64,000 nucleotides of DNA from Arsenophonus sp052174115 (GTDB taxonomy: Bacteria > Pseudomonadota > Gammaproteobacteria > Enterobacterales > Enterobacteriaceae). The notes beneath the pieces are model-generated. The model saw nothing but the letters and a program-made list of their open reading frames with translations. It had not been told where the DNA came from and made no database searches. Positions 11,595 to 21,660 of the stretch are shown here, in pieces. The stretch lies in the NCBI GenBank assembly GCA_052174115.1, contig JBQMRX010000001.1:496001-560000 (forward strand), read 5' to 3'. Made by a program: the position numbers and the translations under genes. Each line of letters begins with the position of its first letter. Within the stretch, counting starts at the first letter, position 1.

Positions 11595-12053
11595 TCAATA
11601 ATGACCTGAATGACCAAAACCACTACTACCACGTTTTGTTATTTCAAAATTTTGTACCAATTTAAATTCAGCTTGAATAATTGATATAAAAATCATTTGT
11701 GCTATACGTTCACCTGGTTTAATGGTAAAATTCATATTACCACGATTCCAAATTGAAACTTTTAATTCACCTTGGTAATCAGAATCAATTAAACCAACTA
11801 AATTTCCTAATACAATACTATGTTTATGTCCTAAACCTGAACGAGGAAGAATAATTGCCGCTAATTGTTGATCTGCAATATGTACTGCTAATCCTGTAGA
11901 TAATAGTTTTGTTTGACCAGATTCTAATTGAATAGCTTTATTTAAGCAAGCTCGTAAATCTAATCCAGCAGATCCTTCTGTAGCATAAGTTGGGAAAGGG
12001 AATTCATTTCCTACACGAGGATCAATAATTTTAATATTTATTTTTTTTTTCAT
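11595..12053 (-). CDS. dut: Deoxyuridine 5'-triphosphate nucleotidohydrolase
   Basis: dUTPase hydrolyses dUTP to dUMP and pyrophosphate, keeping uracil out of DNA and feeding dTMP synthesis. It works as a homotrimer. All five family motifs are visible in order: motif 1 in EGSAGLDLRA, motif 2 PRSGLGHKH, motif 3 GLIDSDYQGELKVS with the catalytic Asp, motif 4 PGERIAQM, and motif 5 RGSSGFGHSG at the C-terminus. The frame opens upstream to 12071, but I chose the ATG at 12053 (152 residues) because MKKKINIKIIDPRV aligns with the E. coli start. Neither start has a clear ribosome site. The gene begins inside the end of coaBC, overlapping it by 23 nt. That implies translational coupling, as in E. coli dfp-dut. 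Confidence 0.95.
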   Translation of the reverse strand: MKKKINIKIIDPRVGNEFPFPTYATEGSAGLDLRACLNKAIQLESGQTKLLSTGLAVHIADQQLAAIILPRSGLGHKHSIVLGNLVGLIDSDYQGELKVSIWNRGNMNFTIKPGERIAQMIFISIIQAEFKLVQNFEITKRGSSGFGHSGHY

Positions 12054-13248
12054 AACATTTGAGTATTTCATTAAGTAAACGATGACTAAGTTCTAGTTTA
12101 TGACTATGTGGTAAATGTATCTCTTTTTCTTCTAAAAATAAATTTAATGCGTTACTTTCTGAATTAAATCCATGATCAGATAATGAAATATCATTTGAAC
12201 AAATAATATCCAAATTTTTTTGGATACGCTTATTATAAGCGTATTTTTTAATATTTTTCATATCTGCTGAAAATCCAACAACATAAGGACGATTTTTAAT
12301 TAATTTACCAACACTTTCTATAATATCTGGATTTTTTATTAATGTAAGAGTTACTTCATCTGATTTTTTTTTAATTTTTTCTTTTCTGATTTTTTTTGGT
12401 CGATAATCAGAAACTGCGGCACATCCAATAAAAATTTTTTGTTTATCAATTATATTATGTACTGTATTATACATTTCTAATGCACTAATAACATTAATAC
12501 GCTTAACACCTATTGGTGTTGACAGATTAACTGGACCTGTAATAAGAGTTACATCAGCACCTCGTCTTGCAGCTGCTTTTGCTATTGAAAAACCCATTTT
12601 TCCTGAGCTATAGTTAGTAATAAAACGAATTGGATCGATTTCCTCTTGAGTTGGTCCAGCTGTGATTGTTACAGGTAAATTTAACATATCTTGATTATAT
12701 TGAAAGCTACTTATAGTTAATTCAACAATAGTTAAAGGATCTAGCATGCGTCCGTAACCAATATCACCACAAATTTGGTTACCTTCAGCAGGACCCCAAA
12801 CTAAAATATGGCGTTTTTTAAGTATTTTAATATTTTCCTGAGTAATATTAGCTTGATACATTTGTTGATTCATTGCTGGTACAATAGCTATTTTTGCTTT
12901 TGAAGCTAAACAAACTGTTGTTAATAAATCATTGGTCATGCCAATAGATAAACGAGCAATTAAATCTGTAGTTGCAGGGGCTAAAATAATTAAATCTGCC
13001 CATTTAGCTAACTCAATATGATTTATTGTATTTTCTACGGTAGAATCTAATAAATTATCAGCAACTTTATAGCCAGAAACTGTCTCTAGTGTCAATGGTG
13101 TAATAAAAGATTTAGCAGTAATTGTCATTATTACGCGTACAATTGCACCATAATCACGCAATCGGCGAATTAATTCTGGTGTTTTATAGGCAGAAATACC
13201 ACCACTAATGCCAAGTATAATATGTTTTCCTTTAAGTTCAGGTATCAT
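12031..13248 (-). CDS. coaBC: Bifunctional phosphopantothenoylcysteine decarboxylase / phosphopantothenate-cysteine ligase
   Basis: CoaBC carries out two consecutive coenzyme A steps: CTP-dependent ligation of cysteine to 4'-phosphopantothenate, then FMN-dependent decarboxylation to 4'-phosphopantetheine. The 405-residue fusion has the usual length (E. coli 406). The N-terminal CoaC domain (~1-190) shows GISGGISAYKTPELIRRLR, the catalytic His in NHIELAKWADL (about residue 77), PAMNQQMY, and the Cys of ICGDIGYGRM. The CoaB domain shows TAGPTQEEIDPIRFITNYSSGKMG, GCAAVSDYRPK, and KIKKKSDEV with the conserved Lys pair. It heads the coaBC-dut pair on the minus strand. In E. coli radC lies between it and rpmB; here that space is empty. 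Confidence 0.97.
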   Translation of the reverse strand: MIPELKGKHIILGISGGISAYKTPELIRRLRDYGAIVRVIMTITAKSFITPLTLETVSGYKVADNLLDSTVENTINHIELAKWADLIILAPATTDLIARLSIGMTNDLLTTVCLASKAKIAIVPAMNQQMYQANITQENIKILKKRHILVWGPAEGNQICGDIGYGRMLDPLTIVELTISSFQYNQDMLNLPVTITAGPTQEEIDPIRFITNYSSGKMGFSIAKAAARRGADVTLITGPVNLSTPIGVKRINVISALEMYNTVHNIIDKQKIFIGCAAVSDYRPKKIRKEKIKKKSDEVTLTLIKNPDIIESVGKLIKNRPYVVGFSADMKNIKKYAYNKRIQKNLDIICSNDISLSDHGFNSESNALNLFLEEKEIHLPHSHKLELSHRLLNEILKCYEKKNKY

Positions 13249-13980
13249 ATATTTCCAAATAAAATAATGAATTTACTAATATTAATTTAAATTAAGATTT
13301 AGATAAAATTATTAATTTTATATACAAAAATTTTTGTAAATATTTTAAAATAAAATTAAAAATTTTGATTTATATTTTTATATCTCTAACCTATTAATGT
13401 TAAAAATATAAAAAAATAGAAAATATATAAATAAAATAAATTATACTTTATAATTTAAAAAAATTTTAAATATTTTTACATAAAATTATCTAAATTTCTA
13501 ATTTAATTTAATAAAAGTTTATTAAAAAGTTAAGTTAATCTCAAAAAATTATTAATAACTTATCACAAAAGTTAATTAAATAGCTAAATAATTTTTATAT
13601 AATAATTTATTTATGAAAATCTTATAACATAAGAAGATTTAATAATTTTAAAATATCTACTTAATTTATTTTTATTTTAAATATATAATATTGTTTATTT
13701 TAACTTTTTATTAAAGAATAATAAAATTAAAGTTTTTTAAATAAAACTTTAAAAATTAACTTTTAAATAAATAAAATATTTACATTATTTTAATATATAA
13801 TTATTTATAAGATAATTAATATTTTTTTTAAAAAAAATTATTACAAATAAAAATAATTAATCTTTTCTATTTTATAGAAATAACTTATCTAATTATTTTA
13901 TTGATTTTTATAAAAATATTTTATCTATTTAATTTAAGTTATTGTAATTTTATTTAAAAAATAATAAATAGAGTTAATGT
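13249..13980. other. Gene-free region between coaBC and the rpmB promoter
   Basis: In E. coli radC lies in this interval. Here there is only A/T-rich DNA with no readable remnant. It contains the divergent upstream regions of coaBC and rpmB. A clean promoter for rpmB begins at 13981. Confidence 0.5.
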
Positions 13981-14009
13981 TTGACAAAATAATAATTTTA
14001 ATGTAATAA
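13981..14009 (+). promoter_or_regulatory. Sigma-70 promoter of rpmB-rpmG
   Basis: TTGACA at 13981-13986 is a perfect -35 hexamer. A 17-bp spacer ending in TG (extended -10) leads to TAATAA at 14004-14009. Transcription would start about 25 nt before the rpmB ATG, just upstream of the GGAG ribosome site. This is the best-looking housekeeping promoter I found in the window, fitting a ribosomal-protein operon. Confidence 0.75.
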
Positions 14010-14039
14010 TTAATTAATTAAATATTTGGAGAAATATAT

Positions 14040-14276
14040 ATGTCAAGAATTTGCCAAATTACTGGTAAACGTTCTGTAAGTGGTAATAATCGATCACATG
14101 CAATGAATGCAACTAAACGTCGTTTTTTTCCAAATCTTCATTCTCATCGTTTTTGGATTGAATCTAAAAAACGTTTTATAAAACTTCGTGTATCAACAAA
14201 AGGTATACGTATAATTGATAAAAAGGGAATCGAGGTATTTTTTTCAAAACTTCATATTCATAATTATAAGTATTAA
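14040..14276 (+). CDS. rpmB: 50S ribosomal protein L28
   Basis: L28 is a small basic protein of the large ribosomal subunit. The 78 residues equal the E. coli length, with the family start MSRICQITGKRSVSGNNRSHAMN (abridged here as positions 1-23), then KRRFFPNLHSHRFW and the LRVSTKGIRIIDKKG segment. It is rich in Lys and Arg. GGAG sits 8-11 nt upstream of the ATG, and a near-consensus promoter begins at 13981. rpmG follows 15 nt downstream as a two-gene operon, the ancestral arrangement. mutM, which follows in E. coli, is gone. Confidence 0.98.
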   Translation: MSRICQITGKRSVSGNNRSHAMNATKRRFFPNLHSHRFWIESKKRFIKLRVSTKGIRIIDKKGIEVFFSKLHIHNYKY

Positions 14277-14291
14277 AAATAAGGAATTAAA

Positions 14292-14459
14292 ATGGCTAAA
14301 AGTATCCGAGAAAAAATTAAATTAGTTTCTTCTAAAAATACAGGTCATTTCTACACTACAACAAAAAATAAACGCACTATGACTGAAAAAATAAAAATAA
14401 AAAAATTTGATCCAGTTATTCGCAAGCATGTAATTTATAAAGAAGTTAAAATTAAATAA
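14292..14459 (+). CDS. rpmG: 50S ribosomal protein L33
   Basis: L33 is a 55-residue basic protein of the large ribosomal subunit. Reading from the ATG at 14292 gives MAKSIREKIKLVSS, then GHFYTTTKNKRT, and the end KKFDPVIRKHVIYKEVKIK, terminated by TAA at 14457-14459. Length and sequence are nearly those of E. coli L33 (55 aa). It lacks the paired cysteines of the zinc-binding L33 form, as in E. coli. AAGGAAT lies 5-11 nt before the start. It is the second gene of the rpmB-rpmG operon and is easy to miss because of its size. Confidence 0.97.
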   Translation: MAKSIREKIKLVSSKNTGHFYTTTKNKRTMTEKIKIKKFDPVIRKHVIYKEVKIK

Positions 14460-14793
14460 TTTTAATATAAATTTAATTTAATATAAAAATTATTAATTAC
14501 ATCATAAAAATGATATAATTTTAATTTATCATTAAGAATAAATGATAATTTAATAATTATATTTTCTAAAGATTTATTAGATTAATTTAATTGATTTATA
14601 AACTTATTAAAAAATAAATCTATAAAAAATTTTCTATATTTAATTATTGATATTTTAATAATTAGTTATGTTAATTATTTGTTATTAATTAATATCTATC
14701 AAGATAAATAATAGAATATTTTATGTAAAAATTTAATTTATCAAAATATATATAATAATATATAAACTATAGATTGAAATTTAATGTTATTTC
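14460..14793. other. Gene-free region between rpmG and cysS
   Basis: This convergent interval holds A/T-rich DNA with a weak 8-bp hairpin (arms 14526-14533 and 14541-14548) that might terminate the rpmBG transcript. It is also the junction between the rph/rpmB cluster and the cysS-to-ribD block, which are far apart in E. coli. Confidence 0.45.
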
Positions 14794-16188
14794 TTACTTA
14801 CGATACCATATTGTTTTTTTTTGAGTATCTTCTAATATAACATTCATTTTAGTAAGTTCATGACGTAATAAATCAGCTTGTTCCCATAGTTTATTTTTAC
14901 GAGCATTATTACGTTCTTTAATTAATTTTTCAATTTTTTCTATTTCAGATTTATGAGAAACTTCTGTTCGATTTTGTAAAAATTTTTCAGGATTTTTAGT
15001 TAAAAACCCCAATATATTTCCAAATTGACGTAATTGTAATGAAAAACTATTTGCCATTTTCATATTATTATTTGCTTTTAATTGATTAATTTCTGTTGCC
15101 AAATCAAATAAAACTGAATAAGCTTTCGGAGTATTAAAATCATCATTCATTGCTGCCATAAAACGCAATTTAAATATTTTATTTTTAACAAATTTAATAT
15201 TATTATTTCTAGTACCTCGTAAAGCAATATAAAGATGCTCAAGTGCTTTACGAGCTTGTTTTAAATTTTCTTCAGTATAATTTAATTGGCTGCGATAAAG
15301 TCCTGATAATAAAAAATAACGTATAGTTTCAGCATCATGATTTGTTAATGCATCACGAATAGTAAAAAAATTATTTAATGATTTTGACATTTTTTTTTGA
15401 TTAATCATAACCATTCCAGTATGTATCCAATAATTTACATATGATTCATCATTAGCACAAGTTGATTGTGCTATTTCATTTTCATGATGAGGAAACATTA
15501 AATCTATCCCTCCACCATGAATATCAAAGTATTTACCAAGTTCTTTACCATTCATAGCAGAACACTCAATATGCCAACCAGGTCGTCCTTCTCCCCAAGG
15601 AGAAGACCAACTTGGTTCATTTGGTTTAGACATTTTCCATAGCACAAAATCTAACGGATTAAGTTTATCATTAATAATTTTAACTCGAGTACCTGCCTTT
15701 AATTGCTTAAAATTTTGATGAGATAATATTCCATAATTAGAGTAACTATTAATAGCAAACATAATATCACCATTATTTGCAATATAAGCGTGACCACGTT
15801 CAATTAAACGTTCAATTAAATCAATAATCTCTTTAATGTAGCATGTTACTCTTGGTTCAAAATCAGGGCGTAAAATATTTAAAGAATCAAAATCTTTATA
15901 CATTTCAAGCAACATCTGTGATGTTAAAGTATCACATGTTTTACCGTTTTCAGCTGCCCGTTTAATAATCTTATCATCAACATCAGTAATATTTCGTACA
16001 TAAATCAAATTATATCCAAGATAACGTAAATAACGACTAATTACATCAAAAACAATAAAAGTTCTACCATGTCCAATATGACATAAATCATAAATAGTAA
16101 CACCACATACATACATACCAATTTTACCTGAAGTAATTGGTTTAAACTCTTTTTTTTGACGACTTAATGTATTATATATTTTTAACAT
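14794..16188 (-). CDS. cysS: Cysteinyl-tRNA synthetase
   Basis: CysRS charges tRNA-Cys with cysteine in a monomeric class I enzyme. The 464-residue protein (E. coli 461) has the zinc ligand Cys28 in MYVCGVT and the HIGH signature at residues 37-40. A second zinc-site segment reads WHIECSAMN, followed by FPHHENE carrying the His and Glu ligands, and KMSKS is the class I loop. The anticodon-binding helical domain and the C-terminal segment ending in TIWYRK are present, so it is full length. It is divergent from lpxH; in E. coli ppiB lies between them and here it is lost. No T-box or other leader control is visible. Confidence 0.97.
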   Translation of the reverse strand: MLKIYNTLSRQKKEFKPITSGKIGMYVCGVTIYDLCHIGHGRTFIVFDVISRYLRYLGYNLIYVRNITDVDDKIIKRAAENGKTCDTLTSQMLLEMYKDFDSLNILRPDFEPRVTCYIKEIIDLIERLIERGHAYIANNGDIMFAINSYSNYGILSHQNFKQLKAGTRVKIINDKLNPLDFVLWKMSKPNEPSWSSPWGEGRPGWHIECSAMNGKELGKYFDIHGGGIDLMFPHHENEIAQSTCANDESYVNYWIHTGMVMINQKKMSKSLNNFFTIRDALTNHDAETIRYFLLSGLYRSQLNYTEENLKQARKALEHLYIALRGTRNNNIKFVKNKIFKLRFMAAMNDDFNTPKAYSVLFDLATEINQLKANNNMKMANSFSLQLRQFGNILGFLTKNPEKFLQNRTEVSHKSEIEKIEKLIKERNNARKNKLWEQADLLRHELTKMNVILEDTQKKTIWYRK

Positions 16189-16645
16189 AAAATTTTTCCA
16201 TCATTAGCAATACATGCAATAATCGTATAATGTTTATTACGATACTATAAAATTATTATTTCTAAAATAAACATTATTAATAGAATTTTACATTATGAAT
16301 TGAATGAATATATAATATAAAAATATTTAATACTCTATAAATATAAAAATCATAATTCAATTAAAATGAAGTGAATAAAAAATTAAAAATAATAACAATA
16401 CTTTTGAGATACTTAATAATAAAAATCTATATTTAGTAATAAAAATTCTTTATTAAAATAATAAATAATAATTTTTAAATTTCTATTTAAAATAAATAAT
16501 AATTCAGAAATTATTATTTATTATCAAAATAGTTGATAAAAATATTTTTAATAAAATTAAAAATGAAACGAAGTAACTTATATGAAATTTATGCTTAAAA
16601 ATGTTATTATTAAATGATATAATGATTAATAAATAGTTATAAACT
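16189..16645. other. Intergenic region between cysS and lpxH
   Basis: This divergent promoter region occupies the place of ppiB in E. coli; no ppiB remnant is visible. TATAAT at 16618-16623, about 22 nt before the lpxH ATG, is a plausible -10 with a poor -35 (TTAAAA) about 18 bp further up. The rest is A/T without structure. Confidence 0.45.
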
Positions 16646-17371
16646 ATGGCAATCTTATTTATTGCTGATTTACATTTAAATGAAAAAAAACCAATTATCA
16701 CAATTAGTTTTTTACATTTTTTATCTGAGCAAGCAAGTCAAGCTAAAGCTTTATATATTTTAGGTGATTTTTTTGATTATTGGATTGGTGACGATTATCA
16801 AAGTTCATTACATAAAACTATAGCAAAAAAACTTAAAGAACTACAAAACAAAGGTGTACTTTGTTATTTTATTCATGGTAATCGTGATTTTTTACTAAAT
16901 AAGAAATTTGCTAAAGAAAGTGGTTTGATTTTATTATCAGAAGAAAAAGTATTAACACTCTATGGACATACTATTCTTATATTACACGGTGATACACTTT
17001 GCACTGATAATATTTCCTATCAACGTTATCGAAAACGAGTATATAATCGCTATTTGCAAAGATTATTTTTATTACTTCCATTCTTTATTCGTCATTTTAT
17101 TGTTAAAAAAATACTTAAAAATAGCCAATCTAAAACTCAATTTAATTTAAAATACTTCAGAGATGTTAATAAACAAACAGTAATTAATAAATTTCAAAAA
17201 TATCAAGTTGATTTAATGATTCATGGTCATACACATCAATCTGCTATCCATAAAATTAACATTGATACTAAAATATTATATAGAGTAGTACTTGGAGCTT
17301 GGTATCAAAATGGATCAGTTATTAAAATAACAGCTCAAACTATTGAACTTATTCATTTTCCTTTTTATTAA
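16646..17371 (+). CDS. lpxH: UDP-2,3-diacylglucosamine diphosphatase
   Basis: LpxH hydrolyses UDP-2,3-diacylglucosamine to lipid X and UMP, a lipid A step at the inner face of the cytoplasmic membrane. The 241-residue calcineurin-like phosphoesterase has all the metal and catalytic positions of the family: Asp8 and His10 (IADLHL), Asp41 (LGDFFD), Asn79 (HGNRDF), His114 (LHGDT), and His193, His195 and His197 (IHGHTH). E. coli LpxH is 240 residues with the same numbering. Keeping it suggests that the symbiont still makes lipid A. It leads the lpxH-purE-purK series in the order found in E. coli; a 10-bp hairpin follows it. Confidence 0.96.
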   Translation: MAILFIADLHLNEKKPIITISFLHFLSEQASQAKALYILGDFFDYWIGDDYQSSLHKTIAKKLKELQNKGVLCYFIHGNRDFLLNKKFAKESGLILLSEEKVLTLYGHTILILHGDTLCTDNISYQRYRKRVYNRYLQRLFLLLPFFIRHFIVKKILKNSQSKTQFNLKYFRDVNKQTVINKFQKYQVDLMIHGHTHQSAIHKINIDTKILYRVVLGAWYQNGSVIKITAQTIELIHFPFY

Positions 17372-17373
17372 TA

Positions 17374-17402
17374 TTTTATCTTAACTTAATTATAAGATAA
17401 AA
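17374..17402 (+). terminator. Possible terminator after lpxH
   Basis: Arms at 17374-17383 and 17393-17402 give a perfect 10-bp stem (TTTTATCTTA with its complement) and a 9-nt loop, two bases after the lpxH stop. There is one G/C pair and no long U-tract, so this is a weak call that might separate lpxH from purEK transcription. Confidence 0.35.
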
Positions 17403-17490
17403 ATTAGCTAAATATTTTTCTTATTTATTAACTATGATATAATTTTATTTATTTTAATATAAATAATTAAAATACAGGAACAATAAATTA

Positions 17491-18021
17491 ATGATCATTA
17501 AGTTTGATAAAAAAAAATCATTAAATTATAGCCAAAAAATTGCTATAGTAATGGGTTCAAAAAATGATTGGAATACGATGAAATATGCTGCAGATATACT
17601 TTGTGAATTAACAATTCCATATCATGTAGAAATTATTTCTGCTCATCGAACGCCAGATAAACTCTTTATGTTTGCTGAACAAGCAAAAGAAAAAGGATTT
17701 CAAGTTATTATTGCTGGTGCTGGAGGAGCGGCGCATTTACCAGGTATGTTAGCAGCAAAAACGTTAGTTTCTGTTTTTGGTGTTCCTGTTATAACAGAGA
17801 CACTTAATGGTATTGATAGTCTTTATTCGATTATTCAAATGCCAAAAGGTATTCCTGTAGCTACTTTTTCAATTGGTAAAGTTGGAGCAGAAAATGCAGC
17901 ATTATTAGCAGCTCAATTTCTTGCTAATACAGATAATGAACTTTATGAATGTTTATTAAATTGGCGTTTAAAACAAACTAATGATATTTTAAATAACCCA
18001 GATCCTAGGGAAATTAAATGA
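17491..18021 (+). CDS. purE: N5-carboxyaminoimidazole ribonucleotide mutase
   Basis: PurE converts N5-CAIR to CAIR in de novo purine synthesis, working with PurK, which makes N5-CAIR. The 176-residue protein (E. coli 169) shows the class I PurE motifs: VMGSKNDWNTM for phosphate binding, ISAHRTPDK with the catalytic His, AGAGGAAHLPGM, and the C-terminal NPDPR. The N-terminus has about seven extra residues rich in Lys and Ile. The start is the first ATG after an AGGAA that lies about 10 nt upstream. Its last codons overlap the purK start by 4 nt (ATGA), so the two are translationally coupled. No PurR-like operator is recognisable upstream. Confidence 0.96.
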   Translation: MIIKFDKKKSLNYSQKIAIVMGSKNDWNTMKYAADILCELTIPYHVEIISAHRTPDKLFMFAEQAKEKGFQVIIAGAGGAAHLPGMLAAKTLVSVFGVPVITETLNGIDSLYSIIQMPKGIPVATFSIGKVGAENAALLAAQFLANTDNELYECLLNWRLKQTNDILNNPDPREIK

Positions 18022-19109
18022 AAACAATCATTGTTCTTGGTAATGGACAATTAAGCCGTATGTTACGTCAAGCAGGAGAGCCATTAGGAATTAACGTCCA
18101 TCCGATTAGTGTTAATAATAATCAATTAAAAAGTATTGATTATCAACATAGTATTATAACAACTGAAATTGAACATTGGCCAAAAACACCATTTATATGT
18201 AAATTAACTCGTCAACCTAACTTTATTAATCACAATCTTTTCCAAAAACTTACTGATAGATTGCTACAAAAAAAAATGTTAAATTCTTTATCATTAGCAA
18301 CTGTTTTTTGGGGATTCCTTAATAATCAAACTCAATGGCCACAATTATTTACTGAATTAGGCGATTTTGTTATTGTTAAATCTCGAACTGGTGGTTATGA
18401 CGGTCATTGGCAATGGTATATTACACCTGATAATATATCAACATTACCAATTGAAATTTATGGTCATGCTATTGTTGAAAAAATGATTAATTTTTCAGGA
18501 GAAATTTCACTTATCGGAGCGCGTAATATAAACGGACAATGCGTTTTTTATCCGATAACATATAATTTTCATCAAAAATTTATGTTACGAGCAAGTATTG
18601 TTTTTCCTAATCCAGATAAAAAAATGCAAATGCAGGCAGAATTAATGTTATCAACTATTATGACAACATTAAATTATATAGGCGTAATGACTATGGAATG
18701 TTTTATTTTAAATGATAAACTACTAATTAATGAATTATCGCCACGTGTTCATAATAGTGGTCATTGGACGCAAAATGGTGCTTCTATCAGTCAATTTGAA
18801 CTTCATTTACGAGCTATTTCAAATCTACCAATTCCTATTCCTAATATAGAAACTATATCAGTTATGATTAATTTAATAGGTATAGCGTTAAATCCTGCAT
18901 GGTTGTCATTACCTTTAGTTCACTTTCACTGGTATGATAAAGATATTCGATCAAATCGAAAAGTAGGGCATATAAATTTATCTAGTAATAATTGGCAATC
19001 TATAAATAACTCGTTAAATATAATACAAACATTACTTCCTAATGAATATAATGACAGTATTTTATGGTTAAATAAAAAATTAATACATTTCTTAACAAGA
19101 AAAAAATAA
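18018..19109 (+). CDS. purK: N5-carboxyaminoimidazole ribonucleotide synthase
   Basis: PurK uses ATP and bicarbonate to carboxylate AIR, giving N5-CAIR for PurE. The 363-residue ATP-grasp protein (E. coli 355) begins with the family motif VLGNGQLSRMLRQAGEPLGI. It keeps VKSRTGGYDG in the ATP-grasp loop and the metal-binding MECFILNDKLLINELSPRVHNSGHWT region near residues 230-256. The ATG overlaps the purE stop by 4 nt. I see no frame break. The C-terminal tail is more lysine-rich than that of E. coli. The purEK pair implies at least part of purine synthesis is retained; other pur genes are outside the window. Confidence 0.96.
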   Translation: MKTIIVLGNGQLSRMLRQAGEPLGINVHPISVNNNQLKSIDYQHSIITTEIEHWPKTPFICKLTRQPNFINHNLFQKLTDRLLQKKMLNSLSLATVFWGFLNNQTQWPQLFTELGDFVIVKSRTGGYDGHWQWYITPDNISTLPIEIYGHAIVEKMINFSGEISLIGARNINGQCVFYPITYNFHQKFMLRASIVFPNPDKKMQMQAELMLSTIMTTLNYIGVMTMECFILNDKLLINELSPRVHNSGHWTQNGASISQFELHLRAISNLPIPIPNIETISVMINLIGIALNPAWLSLPLVHFHWYDKDIRSNRKVGHINLSSNNWQSINNSLNIIQTLLPNEYNDSILWLNKKLIHFLTRKK

Positions 19110-20571
19110 TTATCTTAAACTAAAAATAATTATAATATAAAATAAATTATAATATTATTATATTTAATGTTATTATATTAAATAACATTTAATAATTATT
19201 AATCAAAAATTATTGAATTTTATAATATAAAAATTAATATATAAAATTTTAATTATTTTTATTAATCACTTAAATCAATTAAGTATTAATTATTAATATC
19301 ATTATATTTATTATAATAACTAATATAAATAAATTCTTCTTAAGAATAAAAAATTAAATTATTATTAATATTATATTTGTTTGAATATTTAATAATTTTA
19401 GTTAATAAATTAATAAAAATTTTTAATAAAATTTATGTATTTATGATAGATAAATTTAAATTAATAAAATTTATATTTTTCAATTAATTTAAATAATATA
19501 AAAAATTAACATTACTGATAAATTTTAAAAGAAATGATATCATTCTTTATTTAAAATAATTTTATCAAAGATTAATTAGTGATTGTTATCATAAATAAAT
19601 TAATTTTATAGTATGGAGGTTTATATCTAATATTAAAATATAACTGATAATAATTTGATTCTACTAAGCATTAAATTTTAATTTAATAATATTTAATTTA
19701 TAATTATCAGTTAATAAACTAATTTAATTAATAAACAAATATATTAATAAATAAATCATATCATTCTTATTTATCATAGATAACTAATTAATAATCTTAT
19801 TTTCTATTTATAATTTATTAAAATTATTATCATTATTATTTACAGTAAATATATAGATATATAAAATCAAAAAATCTTTTAATCAATTATTATATTAATA
19901 TAATAATTGATAATTATCTTAATTTTAGTTATTTTAACTTAATAAATTAAATATATAATAATTTTAATTATTAAATAATATATTTTTGATTTAAAAATGA
20001 AAAAATATTTTTTTATATACTAATTGAATAATATAAATAAAATTCTCATTAAATTAAATTTAATAAATTATGCTATCACTTATTCAAGTATTATTAATTA
20101 TTTTAATATTTAAATAAATATACTTATTTAAGTTGATATAATTTTATATTATTATTAATAATAATTAGACTATTATTATATTAACAATATAAACAAAATT
20201 ATTTTTATTTATAGATTTTTTTTAACTTAATAATCTAAGTAAACTTTTAAAGATGGATTAACAAAAAATAATACTATAAATTATATAAACTATAAAAAAT
20301 TTATAAGAAATATATATTTAACAATAAATTGAAATTATTTAAATCCATATTAATAGATATAACTAAAAATTTTTTATATATAAATTTATTATTATTTTTA
20401 TAAAATTTAATTATTAACTGAAATTATATATATTACAGATAAAAATTAAATTTATTTTTTAAATAAATAATTATAATAATAAATTTAAATTAATGTTAAA
20501 TGATTTAATGATTATTTATTTAAAAATAATAAAATAAATTATATTTAATATAAATCAAATTAATAAATATA
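19110..20571. other. Gene-free region between purK and hemH
   Basis: This convergent desert replaces a large multi-gene E. coli interval (roughly aes, gsk, ushA, ybaK and beyond). No remnant can be named. A near-palindrome, AATGATATCATT, lies near 19534-19545. A ribosome-site-like TATGGAGGT near 19613-19621 has no reading frame behind it. Confidence 0.45.
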
Positions 20572-21534
20572 TTATATAATATATTTAACTAACTCAACCA
20601 TTAACATAATATGATTATCTGAAGCATTAAGAGCAGGTATATAATGATATTTTTCTCCTCCAGCAGTAAAAAATAATTTTTTATTTTGTATATTAATTTC
20701 CTCTAGAGTCTCTAAACAGTCCACCGAAAAACCTGGGCATAACAATTGAATATATTTAACTCCATTTTTTGCTAAGTTTTTTAAAGTAATATCTGTATAA
20801 GGTTTAAGCCAAGATTCATAACCAAAACGTGATTGATAAGTCATAATTATCTTATTAGCAGGAAAATTAATTAATTCACTAACTAAACGTGTTGTTAATG
20901 CACATTCTAATGGATAAATATCACCTTTTTTTACATAACGCTTAGGAAGACCATGATAAGAAATTAATAATCGATCGGGCTTACCATATTGTTTAAAACT
21001 TAACTCAATTGATTTTTTTAATGCATTAATATAATAAGGATGATTAGCATAACTACGAATAAAATGAAGTCCAGGTATTGTTCGATATTTTTTTAAAATT
21101 TCACTGATAGTGTAAAAAACTACAGCTGTAGTTGAATAAGAATATTGAGGATATAATGGTAACACGATGAGATTTTCAATCTTTTTACTTAAAAGTCTAT
21201 CTATTGCTTCTGAAATAGAAGGTGAACCATAACTCATACCTAATTCTACAGGAATACCAGGTAATTGTTTTGCCAATGCTCTCTGCTGTTCTAAACTATA
21301 ACTTAATAATGGAGAACCACTTTCTGTCCAAATTGATCGATATAATTTAGCTATTTTTATTGAACGTAATGGTAAAATTATTAAATATAATAATGGTTTC
21401 CATATTATCTTTTGAATATCAATAACTCTAATATCACTAAGAAATTCTACTAAAAAACGCTTTACTGCCTTTGTTGTTGGTGCACTAGGAGTTCCTATAT
21501 TAACTAATAAAATACTATATTTCTTAATACTCAT
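20572..21534 (-). CDS. hemH: Ferrochelatase
   Basis: Ferrochelatase inserts Fe(II) into protoporphyrin IX, the last step of protoheme synthesis, at the inner face of the membrane. The 320 residues equal the E. coli length. The substrate-site segment LLISYHGLPKRY places the invariant His at residue 194, as in E. coli. The conserved LLVNIGTPSAPT start, GSPL, YPQYSYSTT and CPGFSVDCLETLEE (with the conserved Glu) are all present. Heme is needed by the cyo oxidase encoded later in this window, which may explain its survival. adk lies 126 nt upstream on the same strand, as in enterics. Confidence 0.96.
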   Translation of the reverse strand: MSIKKYSILLVNIGTPSAPTTKAVKRFLVEFLSDIRVIDIQKIIWKPLLYLIILPLRSIKIAKLYRSIWTESGSPLLSYSLEQQRALAKQLPGIPVELGMSYGSPSISEAIDRLLSKKIENLIVLPLYPQYSYSTTAVVFYTISEILKKYRTIPGLHFIRSYANHPYYINALKKSIELSFKQYGKPDRLLISYHGLPKRYVKKGDIYPLECALTTRLVSELINFPANKIIMTYQSRFGYESWLKPYTDITLKNLAKNGVKYIQLLCPGFSVDCLETLEEINIQNKKLFFTAGGEKYHYIPALNASDNHIMLMVELVKYII

Positions 21535-21660
21535 ATCGATTTTTTATTTTATTATAAATAAATATTATTAAATTGTTATAATTTATTAAAGATTTTTATA
21601 TTTATGAATTAAATATAAATATAAAAATTCAAAATTGAATATTAATCTACCAACTAATAA

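Noticed and set aside
16504..16701. 65-codon minus-strand frame upstream of lpxH
   Set aside because: It overlaps the lpxH start and is A/T spacer translation; lpxH is unambiguous.
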